Source of the DNA: Variovorax beijingensis
GTDB taxonomy: Bacteria; Pseudomonadota; Gammaproteobacteria; Burkholderiales; Burkholderiaceae_C
Length of the DNA: 64,000 nt
Direction: 5' to 3'
Assembly: GCF_003951285.1 (NCBI RefSeq)
Contig: NZ_RXFQ01000001.1
Coordinates: forward strand, 186,001 to 250,000
The notes beneath the pieces are model-generated. The model did not search any database, was not told where the DNA came from, and saw only the letters and a list, made by a program, of their open reading frames with translations. Positions 8,228 through 18,080 of this stretch are shown here, piece after piece (the first letter of the stretch is position 1; every line of letters begins with the position of its first letter). The position numbers and the translations under genes were made by a program.

Positions 8228-9916
8228 ATGCAAGCCCACTCCATCGACCCGGATTGCGGGACCGACTCCAGCCTCACCGCCGATGCGCTCATGGTGTCGC
8301 GGATGCGGCTGGTGCTGGCGGTGTCGGCGCTGCTGGCGGTTGCGGTTGACCTTCGCGACCCGCAACAACGGGTAGGCAGCGTCGTCTGGCTCACGTTTTC
8401 CTGCTACGCGCTCTACAGCCTCGGCGTGTACATCTGCACGCGAAAGGGCCAGCCCTATTTCCAGGGCAAGGCCATCCACTGGTTCGACGTGCTGTGGTTC
8501 ACGCAGATCGTCTTCGCTACCGGCGGCACCGGAAGCCTCTACTTCCTCTTCTACTTCTTTGCCATCCTCACGTCGTCCTTCCGGTGGGGATACGAGGAAG
8601 GCGCCCGGGTAACCATGGCCTCGGTAGCCTCGTTGGCCGTCTGCGGCCTGGGAAGCAGCCTCGCAAGCGACACGCCGCAGCTGCTGATGCGCACCACCTT
8701 CCTGCTGGCGCTCGGGCACATGATCGGGCACTGGGGCGGATCGAAGGTCGAACTGCGGCGGCGCCTTTCGCTGCTGAGCCAGGTGAGCCGGCTGTCGAAT
8801 CCCCGGTTCGGCGTGGCCCGCACCATCGCCAGCACCATGGAAAAGACGCTGGCCTTCTACAAGGCAAGCCACTGCATTCTCCTGACGCGCGACACGGCAA
8901 CCAGCAGTTGGGTCATGCGCACGCTCCGGCAAAGCCATGCGGGCGAGCCGGTCGACGTCGAGACGATCGACCAGGCCTTCGAATTGCCGTTGATGGCACT
9001 GAACCCCGGGCACATCGTGTTGCGCAATCGCCTGCCCTGGCCGCTGAGCCGGCTGTGCGTGCAGGGCCATGCCTTCGACCTCCGCCTGCGCCGCTGGTAC
9101 CCGCAGGACGAACCCGGCCTGCGGCGCAGCGCGGCGGTTGCCGCCATGCTGGAGGCGCGCTCCTTCATCAGCGCACCGCTGCCGATGCGCCAGGGAGAGG
9201 GACGCATCTACGTGTCGTCCAGCGAGGGGCTGTTCCGCAAATCGGACGCGCTGTTCCTTGCGCACATGATGGGCCAGGTCTTTCCGGTGATCGAGACGAT
9301 CGGCGTGCTCGACCGGATGGCGTCGGAGGCCGCCTCGAAGGAGCGCCTGAAGATCTCGCTGGACCTGCACGACACCGCGATCCAGCCCTACATCGGCCTG
9401 AAGCTGGGGTTGAGCGCGCTGCGCAAGAAGGCGGGCGCCGACAACCCGCTGGTCGATGACCTGGACAAGCTCGCCAGCATGGCCGATGGCGTGGTGGCCG
9501 ACCTGCGCCACTATGCGGGCATCGTCAAGCACGGCGGCGAAACCCACTGCGAGTTCATTCTTCCGCACCTGCACCGCCAGGCCGCGCGCATCAAGACGCT
9601 CTACGGCATCGACATGGAGATCATGGTCGATGGCGATGTCCACCTGGACGACCGCATGACGGCCGAAGTGCTCCAACTGGTGCGCGAAGGACTGAACAAC
9701 ATCTGCAAGCACACCCATGCGCACCGCGGCCGCATCCACATCGGATGCACGGACGGCGGGCTGCAGATCCGGATCGAGAACGAATCCTGCGGCCTGGACT
9801 TCACGGACTTCCGCCCACGTTCCATCAGCGAACGCGCAGCCGCCCTCGGCGGAAGCGCGCAGGTCGGCCAGGGCGCGGGCGGCGCCACGGCCGTACTGAT
9901 CGAAATACCCATCTAG
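8228..9916 (+). CDS. Membrane sensor histidine kinase (HisKA_3 / NarX-like)
   Basis: 562 residues. Four or so membrane helices lie within residues 26-165, followed by a GAF-like region (about 195-355). The dimerisation/phospho-acceptor segment has His381 in LDLHDTAIQPYIG, the form typical of HisKA_3 kinases paired with LuxR-type regulators. The HATPase_c domain covers about 450-562, with an N box EGLNNICKHTHA. There is no periplasmic sensor domain, so the signal is probably sensed in or near the membrane or by the GAF-like part. Its partner regulator starts 18 bases downstream. The pair converges on the tad pilus operon, which suggests control of pilus genes, much as PprAB does in Pseudomonas; that link is inferred from position only. 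Confidence 0.88.
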   Translation: MQAHSIDPDCGTDSSLTADALMVSRMRLVLAVSALLAVAVDLRDPQQRVGSVVWLTFSCYALYSLGVYICTRKGQPYFQGKAIHWFDVLWFTQIVFATGGTGSLYFLFYFFAILTSSFRWGYEEGARVTMASVASLAVCGLGSSLASDTPQLLMRTTFLLALGHMIGHWGGSKVELRRRLSLLSQVSRLSNPRFGVARTIASTMEKTLAFYKASHCILLTRDTATSSWVMRTLRQSHAGEPVDVETIDQAFELPLMALNPGHIVLRNRLPWPLSRLCVQGHAFDLRLRRWYPQDEPGLRRSAAVAAMLEARSFISAPLPMRQGEGRIYVSSSEGLFRKSDALFLAHMMGQVFPVIETIGVLDRMASEAASKERLKISLDLHDTAIQPYIGLKLGLSALRKKAGADNPLVDDLDKLASMADGVVADLRHYAGIVKHGGETHCEFILPHLHRQAARIKTLYGIDMEIMVDGDVHLDDRMTAEVLQLVREGLNNICKHTHAHRGRIHIGCTDGGLQIRIENESCGLDFTDFRPRSISERAAALGGSAQVGQGAGGATAVLIEIPI

Positions 9917-9934
9917 GAAGGCGAAGGTGTCAAG

Positions 9935-10624
9935 ATGCAAGCCACAACAACACACCCCATCGGCGTCATGCTCGTGGACGACCACCAGACCATGCTGTGG
10001 GGCCTGTCGAAGCTGATCGACGGCGAGCAGCCGCGCATGAAGGTCGTCGCCACCGCCAACTGCTTCGAGCAGGCGCTGGAACAGACCGAGCACGTGGTGC
10101 CCGATGTCATCCTGCTCGATCTGGACCTGGGGGGTCGATGCTCCCTCGACATACTTCCCAAGCTGCTGTCGAACGACGTCTCGCGCGCGCTCATCCTCAC
10201 GGCGGAACGCAAGCAGCAGACGCTGGATCTTGCGGTGCTGCGCGGCGCCAGGGGCGTGCTGTGCAAGGACGCTTCCGCCGAAGAGGTGCTCGATGCGATC
10301 GCGCGCGTGCACAAGGGCGAGCTGTGCATCGACGCGCAGGCCATGGGCCGCGTGTTCTCCGAGCTGACCGCACCGAAGAAGCCGGCGAAGCTGGATCCCG
10401 AAGCGGCCCGGATCGCGAGTCTCACGCAGAAGGAGCGGCAGATCATCCGCGCCGTGGTGGAAGGCAGCGGCGCCGCGAACAAGACGCTCGCCTCGCGGCT
10501 GTTCGTGACCGAGCACACCTTCCGCAATCACCTCACGTCGATCTACCAGAAGCTCGACGTGGCGAACCGGCTCGAGCTGTACATCTACGCCATCAAGCAC
10601 CAGCTCGACGCCGCGCCCCATTGA
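9935..10624 (+). CDS. LuxR/NarL-family response regulator
   Basis: 229 residues. The receiver domain (about 8-128) has the acidic pair Asp15-Asp16, the phosphorylation site Asp62 in VILLDLDLGG and a Lys in GVLCKDAS. A linker leads to a LuxR-type HTH (about 162-222: LTQKERQII ... NHLTSIYQKLDV), slightly divergent in the recognition part (KTLASRLFVTEHTFRNHL). The start at 9935 follows the kinase stop by 18 bases with an AGGAAGGCGAAGG site. Its gene ends 15 bases before the tadC stop on the other strand. Likely acts on tad promoters and/or its own promoter palindrome; this is inference. Confidence 0.9.
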   Translation: MQATTTHPIGVMLVDDHQTMLWGLSKLIDGEQPRMKVVATANCFEQALEQTEHVVPDVILLDLDLGGRCSLDILPKLLSNDVSRALILTAERKQQTLDLAVLRGARGVLCKDASAEEVLDAIARVHKGELCIDAQAMGRVFSELTAPKKPAKLDPEAARIASLTQKERQIIRAVVEGSGAANKTLASRLFVTEHTFRNHLTSIYQKLDVANRLELYIYAIKHQLDAAPH

Positions 10625-10628
10625 GCGC

Positions 10629-10654
10629 GGCGGACGGGCTCAGTGCCCGCCGCC
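10629..10654. terminator. GC-rich hairpin between convergent regulator and tadC genes
   Basis: GGCGG-a-CGGGC pairs with GCCCG-CCGCC around a 5-base loop. The structure overlaps the 3' end of tadC and directly follows the regulator stop. There is no T-run on either strand, so it is at best a weak or Rho-assisted end for both transcripts. Confidence 0.35.
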
Positions 10655-11548
10655 GAGCATCGGCCCGATGACACGGATCATCCGGATGATCGCCGGCATG
10701 AGGACGACCATCGAGACGCACGGGAAGATGCACAGCACCAGCGGCAGCAGCATCTTGGTTGGCACCTTGGCGGCCAACTCTTCCGCGCGAACCTGGCGCT
10801 TGTGGCGCAGGTCTTCCGAGAACACGCGCAGCGATTCGCCGATGCTGGTGCCGAACCGGTCGGCCTGGGTCAGCATGGTGGCGAAGGTTCCGATTTCTTC
10901 CACGCCGGTGCGAAGCGCAAGGTTATGCAGCGACTTCTCGCGCGTGCCGCCCGCGCGCATTTCCAGATTGGTCCAGTGCAGCTCCTGCGCCAGGGCCTCG
11001 CTCTTGACGCGGATCTCCTCGGTGACCTTGACCAGCGCGGCATCAAGCCCGAGGCCCGCCTCGACACACACCAGCATCAGGTCGGCGGCATCGGGAAAGT
11101 TCTCGAAGATCTCGCGCTGGCGCTCCCTGATCACCACGTGCAGGACGATGTTGGGCAAGTAGCAGCCGAAGAGCGCGGCCACGGCCAGCCACAGCAGGGT
11201 GCTGAGCCCGTTGTCCGCCCCTGCTGCGCGCATCGCCACAAAGGCCAGGCCCGCAAAGCCGAGCGGCAGCAGCGTCTTCAGGCCGAAGTAGAAGAGGCTC
11301 GCATCCGGATGGCGGATGCCCGCGTTCAGGAATTTCAATCGCAGCGGCGAGGTCTCGCCGTCGCCCGTGGGCGAAGACAGCTGGGCGAAGGGCCCGACGA
11401 TCTTGACGGCGGTTTCGGTCCAGCCCGACTTGCCCGATGGAGGCGCCACCGCCCGAAGGCGCTGCTCGGTGCGCGTGGGCAGCATCCAGACCACGAATCC
11501 GCCAATGGCGAGGGACACGGTCACGAAAACGAGAATGGGAAGCAGCAT
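10640..11548 (-). CDS. tadC: Tad pilus inner-membrane platform protein TadC
   Basis: 302 residues, type II secretion system F (T2SSF) family. N-terminal helix (residues 3-21), a basic stretch, two helices around residues 90-135, the cytoplasmic T2SSF domain (FENFPDAADLMLVCVEAGLG ... TMLTQADRFGTSIGESLRVF) and a C-terminal hydrophobic segment (KMLLPLVLCIFPCVSMVVLM). With TadB it forms the membrane platform on which the TadA motor assembles Flp pili. It is the last gene of the tad operon, 12 bases after tadB, with GGAGAAATGCC before the ATG. No tadD-like TPR gene follows. Confidence 0.92.
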   Translation of the reverse strand: MLLPILVFVTVSLAIGGFVVWMLPTRTEQRLRAVAPPSGKSGWTETAVKIVGPFAQLSSPTGDGETSPLRLKFLNAGIRHPDASLFYFGLKTLLPLGFAGLAFVAMRAAGADNGLSTLLWLAVAALFGCYLPNIVLHVVIRERQREIFENFPDAADLMLVCVEAGLGLDAALVKVTEEIRVKSEALAQELHWTNLEMRAGGTREKSLHNLALRTGVEEIGTFATMLTQADRFGTSIGESLRVFSEDLRHKRQVRAEELAAKVPTKMLLPLVLCIFPCVSMVVLMPAIIRMIRVIGPMLGGGH

Positions 11549-11560
11549 GGCATTTCTCCT

Positions 11561-12553
11561 TCAGACACGGATCTTCACGATCTTGCGCATGATCAGCACG
11601 CCGATCACCATCAGCGCCAGCATGTACTTGACGACCGTGATGCCGATCGGATCGGTCCACAGCGGCGACATGAACGCCGGGTTGAAGGCGTTCATGAGCG
11701 CGGCCAGCGCAAAGGGCATCAGTCCGAGGATCCAGGCCGACAGGCGCCCTTCCGCCGACAGCACCCGCACCCGCGCCAGCAGCTTGAGCCGGTCGCGGAT
11801 GAGCCGGCTCAGGTTGCCGAGCACCTCGGTCAGGTTGCCGCCGGAATCGCGCTGGATCAGCACCGACACCACGAAATAGCGCACGTCGGTGAGCGGCACG
11901 CGCTCGCTCATGTTCGTGAGCGCCTGCTGCAGCGAGACGCCGAAGCCGACCTCGTCGGCCACCATGCGGAACTCACCCGCAATGGGCTCGGACATTTCCT
12001 CGCCGATCATCTGCACGCTGCTCGCGAACGAATGGCCCGCGCGCAGTGCGCGCGTCACCAGGTCCAGTGCGTCCGGCAGCTGCCGCTCCAGATGCGCCAG
12101 GCGGCGGCTGCGCCGGTGGCTCAGGTAGAGCAGCGGCACCGCCGCACCGGCGGCACCCACCAGCATCGCAATCCATGCGGGCTGGTTCGCAAGCGACGCC
12201 ATCGCAAAGACAACAAGCGCACCGGACAGCGCACAGGCCAGCAGCACGTGGGAGACCGTCCACTCCAGCCCGGCCTGGAGAATGAAGCGATCCAGGCTGT
12301 GGGCCCGCGGAAGCTTCAAGAGAACGCGCTGCATCCACGGTGCCTCGCTGAGCACGCGGTCCTTCACGAGCCGCGCCTGCGCGATGCGGTCGGTGGCCGC
12401 CGACAGCGCTTGCAGTCGCTTGCCGATCTTCTGCACCCCCGGTCCTCTGTAGGAACGCCACAGCATGTACAGGCCCTCGATCACCATCAGCACCGTCACG
12501 AAGACCAGCACGGACAGTGTGATGAGCGTGTCGCCAACCAGGTTGTCGAACAT
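11561..12553 (-). CDS. tadB: Tad pilus inner-membrane platform protein TadB
   Basis: 330 residues, T2SSF family. A first helix (residues 7-28), a basic linker, two helices around 100-145 (VLLACALSGALVVFAMASLA, IAMLVGAAGAAVPLLYL), then the T2SSF domain with the typical QLPDALDLVTRALRAGHSF and FFVVSVLIQRDSGGNLTEVL-like segments, and a final pair of helices. It pairs with TadC, which has the same domain in the following gene. The start at 12553 has GGAGACCATC before it and lies 9 bases after tadA. Confidence 0.92.
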   Translation of the reverse strand: MFDNLVGDTLITLSVLVFVTVLMVIEGLYMLWRSYRGPGVQKIGKRLQALSAATDRIAQARLVKDRVLSEAPWMQRVLLKLPRAHSLDRFILQAGLEWTVSHVLLACALSGALVVFAMASLANQPAWIAMLVGAAGAAVPLLYLSHRRSRRLAHLERQLPDALDLVTRALRAGHSFASSVQMIGEEMSEPIAGEFRMVADEVGFGVSLQQALTNMSERVPLTDVRYFVVSVLIQRDSGGNLTEVLGNLSRLIRDRLKLLARVRVLSAEGRLSAWILGLMPFALAALMNAFNPAFMSPLWTDPIGITVVKYMLALMVIGVLIMRKIVKIRV

Positions 12554-12562
12554 GATGGTCTC

Positions 12563-13936
<1,374 letters not shown>

Positions 13937-13990
13937 GTGGACCTGCCTTGCTGTTGGAGGAAGAAGATTCGTAGGCGCGCAATTCGGGTG

Positions 13991-15142
13991 TCAGGCGCGG
14001 CGAAAGAGCCGGCCGATGAAGCCCGGCGCTTCCTTCGGGCGTGGACTGAGCGTGTGAGATATTTCCTCCAGCCGCTTGCAGAGCGAACTGCCGCGCGACA
14101 TCTCCGCCAGCGGCACGCCACGGTTGATCGAGGCGTCCACATCCTTGCCGCCATCGGGCACGCTGACCAGCGTGGCTCCGCCCAGCGAACGGCGCATGTC
14201 GGACAAGCCGATCTCCGTGCCACCGGCGCTGCGGTTGACCAACAGCTCGACCTTGCCGGCCGGATAGCCGAGCGACTTGAACATCTGCATGAGGCGCGTC
14301 ACGTTGCGGATGTGCGGCAGGCTGGGCTGGAGCACCGGAAAGATCCGGTCCGCGCGGTCCATGACGCGGATGGCGAGCGGATCGATGCGCAGGCCCAGGT
14401 CGAACAGCACGAAGTCGTACTGCGCCGCGGCCACCTGCAGGATGGCATCGACGTGCTCGGCCTTGACCTCCAGCGCGCGAGAGAGATCCTCTGGTGCGGC
14501 AAGGATGCTGAAGCCCGGCGCCACCTTCACCACGCTTGCGGCAAGCAGCGAGGCATCGAGCCGGCCGATGTCGCGCGCCACGTCGGCCACCGTGGAAGTT
14601 GGCCGCAGGTCGCTCACATAGGAAAGCGCATCGCCGAACTGCAGGTTCAGGTCGATCAGCAGCACCGAGCGGCGCATCGAAAGCTGATGCCCGATATTGG
14701 TCGCGAGGAAGGTGGCGCCACTGCCGCCCTTGCACGGCATGAACGCCACCACCTGGCCCGGCTCGCGCGCCTGCGTCCCGGCCATCTTGAGCGCGATGCG
14801 TTCCACTGCCGCCTCGAGGGCCGCGGGCTCGGGCGGCGAAGGCAGCACTTCGCGCACGCCCGAACGCATGGCAAGAATCAGGAACTCGGGCGTCTGCATC
14901 GCGCACAGCAGTACCACCGCGATCGAGGGATGGCGCATCGTGAGCTGCTCCACCATCGCCACCTCATGGGGGTCGCAGCACATGCCGTCCACCAGCAGCA
15001 GCTCAGGCGTCGATTGCTCGACCACCCATTGCATGCGGCTCTTGCCTCCTTCGAACTGGGAAACCACATGGGAGCGCGCCTCCAGCACCTTGCGCATGTC
15101 CTGCAGGTGGGCGGGATTGGGGGAGATGATGGAGATTTTCAT
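13991..15142 (-). CDS. tadZ: Tad pilus localisation ATPase TadZ/CpaE
   Basis: 383 residues from the ATG at 15142; the frame stays open further upstream but crosses the preceding pseudopilin stop region, and MKISIISPNP begins the receiver-like domain. Residues 1-120 resemble an atypical receiver domain without a usable phosphorylation pocket, and about 130-383 form a MinD/ParA-like ATPase. The P-loop reads CKGGSGATFLATNIG: the second Lys of KGGxGKT is replaced by Ala, as in several TadZ proteins, so ATP binding is possible but hydrolysis is doubtful. TadZ places the pilus apparatus, often at a pole. It lies between the TadE-like genes and tadA. Confidence 0.9.
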   Translation of the reverse strand: MKISIISPNPAHLQDMRKVLEARSHVVSQFEGGKSRMQWVVEQSTPELLLVDGMCCDPHEVAMVEQLTMRHPSIAVVLLCAMQTPEFLILAMRSGVREVLPSPPEPAALEAAVERIALKMAGTQAREPGQVVAFMPCKGGSGATFLATNIGHQLSMRRSVLLIDLNLQFGDALSYVSDLRPTSTVADVARDIGRLDASLLAASVVKVAPGFSILAAPEDLSRALEVKAEHVDAILQVAAAQYDFVLFDLGLRIDPLAIRVMDRADRIFPVLQPSLPHIRNVTRLMQMFKSLGYPAGKVELLVNRSAGGTEIGLSDMRRSLGGATLVSVPDGGKDVDASINRGVPLAEMSRGSSLCKRLEEISHTLSPRPKEAPGFIGRLFRRA

Positions 15143-15170
15143 GATGATGTAGCTCGGGGTTAAGTGCAGA

Positions 15171-15620
15171 TCAGGAGCAGACGGCGTTGCTGTTCGGGTC
15201 TTGGCCCATGATTTCGCGCGGCAGGTAGGTGGAAAAGCTCGGCATCGGGATCGGGGCATGCGTTCCGAATCCGATGGGCGAGATCCACTGGTAGTCAAGA
15301 TTCAGGATGCGAACATTCACGCCGCTGCAATCGGCGGCGGTACAGGTCGCACTGACGCTGCCTTCCGCGTCGTACCAGTCGATGCTGACATTGGCTGCCG
15401 TCAATTGCGGCAGGAATTTCTGCATGTTGGAGAGCACGACGGTGGCGTCTCGGTCGCACACGACCGCCGCGCGAGCGCCCCAGCGCGTCGCTTCGGCAGC
15501 TGCATTCCACGTCCACAACATGCGCGCGAAATCCATGATGCTCAGCAGGAAGGTCAGGAAGAGCATCAGGACCAGCGCGAACTCCACCGCGGTCGCCCCG
15601 GTCTGCCTTGTTCGATTCAT
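15171..15620 (-). CDS. TadE/TadF-like minor pseudopilin
   Basis: 149 residues. The N-terminus MNRTRQTG/ATAVEFALVLMLFLT carries a class IVb prepilin site: Gly8, then Glu at +5, then a hydrophobic helix. The remainder is a small extracytoplasmic domain with four Cys (VVCDRD, ATCTAADCSG, and the last-but-one residue), probably forming disulfides. As a TadE-like protein it should be processed by the TadV peptidase and help initiate or anchor Flp pili. Its start overlaps the stop of the upstream TadE gene by ATGA. Confidence 0.85.
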   Translation of the reverse strand: MNRTRQTGATAVEFALVLMLFLTFLLSIMDFARMLWTWNAAAEATRWGARAAVVCDRDATVVLSNMQKFLPQLTAANVSIDWYDAEGSVSATCTAADCSGVNVRILNLDYQWISPIGFGTHAPIPMPSFSTYLPREIMGQDPNSNAVCS

Positions 15621-16075
15621 GATTGACCTCGCATGGTGGCGCTGATATCCCCGAACGGGATCTCTCCGTTCGCATCTCCGAAGGTGAGCCCGAACGCCCC
15701 GGTGATGAGCGGGCGGAACTTGTATCCCGTGACCTTGATGGTCACGGTATTGATGGCCGGGCCGCTGCCCTTGAACTGCCAGGTCGGATCGGGAACGTGA
15801 GAAATTTCGAGACCCAGGACCAATGGCGAGACGCCGCCGGCCGGGTTACCAAAGACCACCAGGTTCTTGGCGGTCGTGATCTTGGCGGGATCCGTGGTTG
15901 CGATCGACGGATCCTGGGTGGACAGATAGCGGGAGGCGTCTCGCAGCGATTTCGCGATGGTGTTGTACTGGTACAGCGCCCGCCCGAACTCGGTCGTGAT
16001 GAACGTCAGGATGAGCAGCAATGGAAGGATCAGGGCAAATTCGACCAGGGCCACGCCGTTCTGCTTCTTCTTCAT
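15617..16075 (-). CDS. tadE: TadE-like minor pseudopilin
   Basis: 152 residues from 16075; a longer in-frame reading to 16171 runs into tadG and has no logic. MKKKQNG/VALVEFALILPLLLILTF is a textbook TadE N-terminus: positive residues, Gly7 cleavage point, Glu at +5, hydrophobic helix. The downstream domain is beta-rich and Cys-free, ending KFRPLITGAFGLTFGDANGE-like. Second of three pseudopilin/TadG-type genes in a row (tadG, this gene, the 149-residue paralogue), translationally coupled to the next. Confidence 0.87.
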   Translation of the reverse strand: MKKKQNGVALVEFALILPLLLILTFITTEFGRALYQYNTIAKSLRDASRYLSTQDPSIATTDPAKITTAKNLVVFGNPAGGVSPLVLGLEISHVPDPTWQFKGSGPAINTVTIKVTGYKFRPLITGAFGLTFGDANGEIPFGDISATMRGQS

Positions 16076-16085
16076 GGCATCTCTC

Positions 16086-17315
16086 CTACTGTACGAGCGT
16101 CGGGACCTTGGGGCCGCTTGTGCCGCCGGCCAGACCTGCGGTCGCACATGGACTGCCGACGGACTCCGCATTGCCGATGAACTCGAGCCACATCTTCGAC
16201 TTCTTCCCGCTCGCGTTCTTTTCCAGCGGATGCAGCATCAACATGCAGGCAAATCCCTTGAGCGTGATAGATGGGCAATCGACCACGGCAGTCGTGACCA
16301 CGCGTCGATTGGCGCCCTTGGTGTAGTCGGTGGAACTGAAATTTCCCTGGGTCTTGAGGTTCTTGGTGTCAGGGTTCTGGTTGTCCCCTTCGTAAGGCGC
16401 AAATGCGTTGCGCTTGGCGGTAAATCCGTTCGATCCGGGGTCGTCATACCTGCCTGGGTTGATGGCGGCAGCGCTGTCGGCATACCAGGCATAGCCAGTC
16501 TGATCGGGAATGGCAGTCGCGGCGCTGAGGCTGCCCTGGTAGATGCCGAAGCGGGTATTCCAGGCTGCAACCGCGCCATTGGTCTTGCCCGCCTTGCCGA
16601 CGTCCGTCTCCATACCGGGAAGGCCACATTGCCCGCTGCTCGTCAGGAGATCCTTGATCTCGCGTGCCCCACCACCGCTGCCGGTAAAGTCCACCCAGTG
16701 GAACTGACCGGATTCCACATCGTCGTTCTCGTTGGTCACGCCCTCGATCCATTCACCCCGCGCGAATCCCCAGCCGGGCGCGGTGGATTTCTGGCAGATG
16801 CCGACAGGAACCAGGCAGTTGGTCTGTGACGGCGCCCTGGTGGCAACGGCGACCGCGGCGACGCTCTGCGATGCCCCGTACGTACTGTTTCCACTGAACG
16901 CGCTCAGCGCATGAAGAATCCATGGTGCGATGCCCGACTTCGTGTGCAGGCACTTGGCATACCGGGCATTCGCGACCGGCGTGAAGGTATGGCTGTAGGT
17001 GCCGATCAGCGAGTCGCTGAACACGATGTTGGTCTCGGCAATGCCGGTCGCCGCACCTTGAAAATTGATCTTGTTGAGATCGGCTGCGGTCTTGCCTGCA
17101 CTGGTGGCACGTGTCAACGCATCGCTGGCGCCGTCGAGTTCCTGCGCGGCAGACAGGGCACAACTGTCCAGGGCGGTCTGCAGCTCGGTTTTCACGATGA
17201 AGAGACGGCCGAAATCCAGGGCGATCCCCATGAACCCGAGCAGGAAGAGAAGAACGAGTGCCACGGTCACGATCACGGCACCGTCCTGCTTTTTGCGACT
17301 GCCTGTCCTGTACAT
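16086..17315 (-). CDS. tadG: TadG-like pilus protein
   Basis: 409 residues. MYRTGSRKKQDGAVIVTVAL followed by a long hydrophobic segment (LVLLFLLGFMGIALDFGRLF) is the TadG/TadE-type N-terminus, and the next stretch (KTELQTALDSCALSAAQELDG) is the conserved helix of the Flp pilus-assembly TadG domain. The large extracytoplasmic remainder contains ten or so Cys and no von Willebrand MIDAS motif I can point to. The start at 17315 follows GAGGTTTTCC. TadG is thought to be exposed at the envelope and needed for pilus function. Located after flp and before tadE. Confidence 0.85.
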   Translation of the reverse strand: MYRTGSRKKQDGAVIVTVALVLLFLLGFMGIALDFGRLFIVKTELQTALDSCALSAAQELDGASDALTRATSAGKTAADLNKINFQGAATGIAETNIVFSDSLIGTYSHTFTPVANARYAKCLHTKSGIAPWILHALSAFSGNSTYGASQSVAAVAVATRAPSQTNCLVPVGICQKSTAPGWGFARGEWIEGVTNENDDVESGQFHWVDFTGSGGGAREIKDLLTSSGQCGLPGMETDVGKAGKTNGAVAAWNTRFGIYQGSLSAATAIPDQTGYAWYADSAAAINPGRYDDPGSNGFTAKRNAFAPYEGDNQNPDTKNLKTQGNFSSTDYTKGANRRVVTTAVVDCPSITLKGFACMLMLHPLEKNASGKKSKMWLEFIGNAESVGSPCATAGLAGGTSGPKVPTLVQ

Positions 17316-17437
17316 GGAAAACCTCTTTTCTTGGAGATGAATCGATGGCGCAGTGATCGCATTCGAGGCAAGTGGGCTGAGTCCCGGAAGGACCCAAGCG
17401 CCACTGCCACGTTTTCGCAAGTGGGCTAGTACCCGAA

Positions 17438-17653
17438 TCACCCTGCGCAGGTAACCATGTCGCCCGAGAGGCAGGCGGCTACACGTTCAATGAAGGTTGT
17501 GAAGTAACCTCCAGTGGTGAGGCCCTGCAGTGCAATGACGAGAGCAATCGACACGACTGCGATGATGAGCGCGTACTCGATAACTTGCGCGCCGTCCTCT
17601 TCCTTGGCGAACGAGGACATGAAGTTGCCGGCACGGATAAAAAGTTGGTTCAT
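17438..17653 (-). CDS. flp: Flp/Fap-type major pilin
   Basis: 71 residues. The leader ends ...KEEDG, the processing site is Gly21/Ala22, Glu26 is at +5 followed by Tyr27, and the hydrophobic helix is IEYALIIAVVSIALVIALQG: the exact Flp motif. The C-terminal tail (after residue 50) is short and has two Cys (ACLSGDMVTC) that may form a disulfide loop. It is the structural subunit of the type IVb pilus. Unusually, it is not first in the operon but sits between the lipoprotein gene and tadG, with a 122-base AT-rich leader. AAAGGTG stands before the ATG. Confidence 0.95.
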   Translation of the reverse strand: MNQLFIRAGNFMSSFAKEEDGAQVIEYALIIAVVSIALVIALQGLTTGGYFTTFIERVAACLSGDMVTCAG

Positions 17654-17775
17654 TTTTTCACCTTTGAAATTGCAGTAAGAAAAAAAAAATCTTGCGTAGG
17701 CTTTTGGGTTGATTGACTTCTATCTTTGTGAGGCAACTCCTTTCTGTTCGAATTCAAGAATCGTTCGAGGGCCGC
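17654..17775 (-). promoter_or_regulatory. AT-rich leader of flp with a ten-T tract
   Basis: This 122-base gap is the longest inside the tad operon and clearly poorer in GC than the genes on each side. On the minus strand it holds a run of ten T (17680-17689) about 27-36 bases before the flp ATG, not preceded by a convincing hairpin. I find no clean -35/-10 pair. It probably carries a separate flp promoter or a processing site that raises pilin mRNA over the rest of the operon; this is inference. Confidence 0.35.
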
Positions 17776-18069
17776 CTAACGCCCCTCACCGCCGCCACCT
17801 CCACCACCAATCGCGCCACCGATGTTGATGACGTTGACTGCCGGGGGTGGCGACTTGTAGGATTTCTGGTACTGCAGCATCGACTCGCGCGCCGCGCGGC
17901 CGTCCATGCCCACCACCGGATTCCCGTCCTTGCCGGCATCGGGGTTGAGCGTCATCTTTCTTTTGGCGTCGCGTACGGCATCGCCAAAGCGCGCGTCGTA
18001 GTGGGGTGTGACGTGGGAGCAGCCGGTGCCCACGAGCAGCGTCAGCGCGAGGATGGTCGACTTGAACAT
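17776..18069 (-). CDS. Small tad-locus lipoprotein
   Basis: 97 residues. MFKSTILALTLLVGTGC is a lipoprotein signal with lipobox LVGTGC (Cys17). The mature part is hydrophilic (YDARFGDAVRDAKRKM ... YQKSYKSPPPAVNVINIGG) and ends in a glycine run. It lies 11 bases after the secretin gene in the same operon. Position and size fit a pilotin or secretin-associated lipoprotein (role of RcpB/TadD-like partners), and a similar small lipoprotein is common in betaproteobacterial tad loci, but I cannot assign a named family. Confidence 0.75.
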   Translation of the reverse strand: MFKSTILALTLLVGTGCSHVTPHYDARFGDAVRDAKRKMTLNPDAGKDGNPVVGMDGRAARESMLQYQKSYKSPPPAVNVINIGGAIGGGGGGGEGR

Positions 18070-18080
18070 GGTGATGCTCC

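Noticed and set aside
8072..10621. Very long minus-strand open frame opposite the histidine kinase and response regulator
   Set aside because: Its translation is low in hydrophobic order and rich in Arg/His/Gln/Ala, the pattern of an antisense shadow in GC-rich DNA; the plus-strand frame has clear domains.
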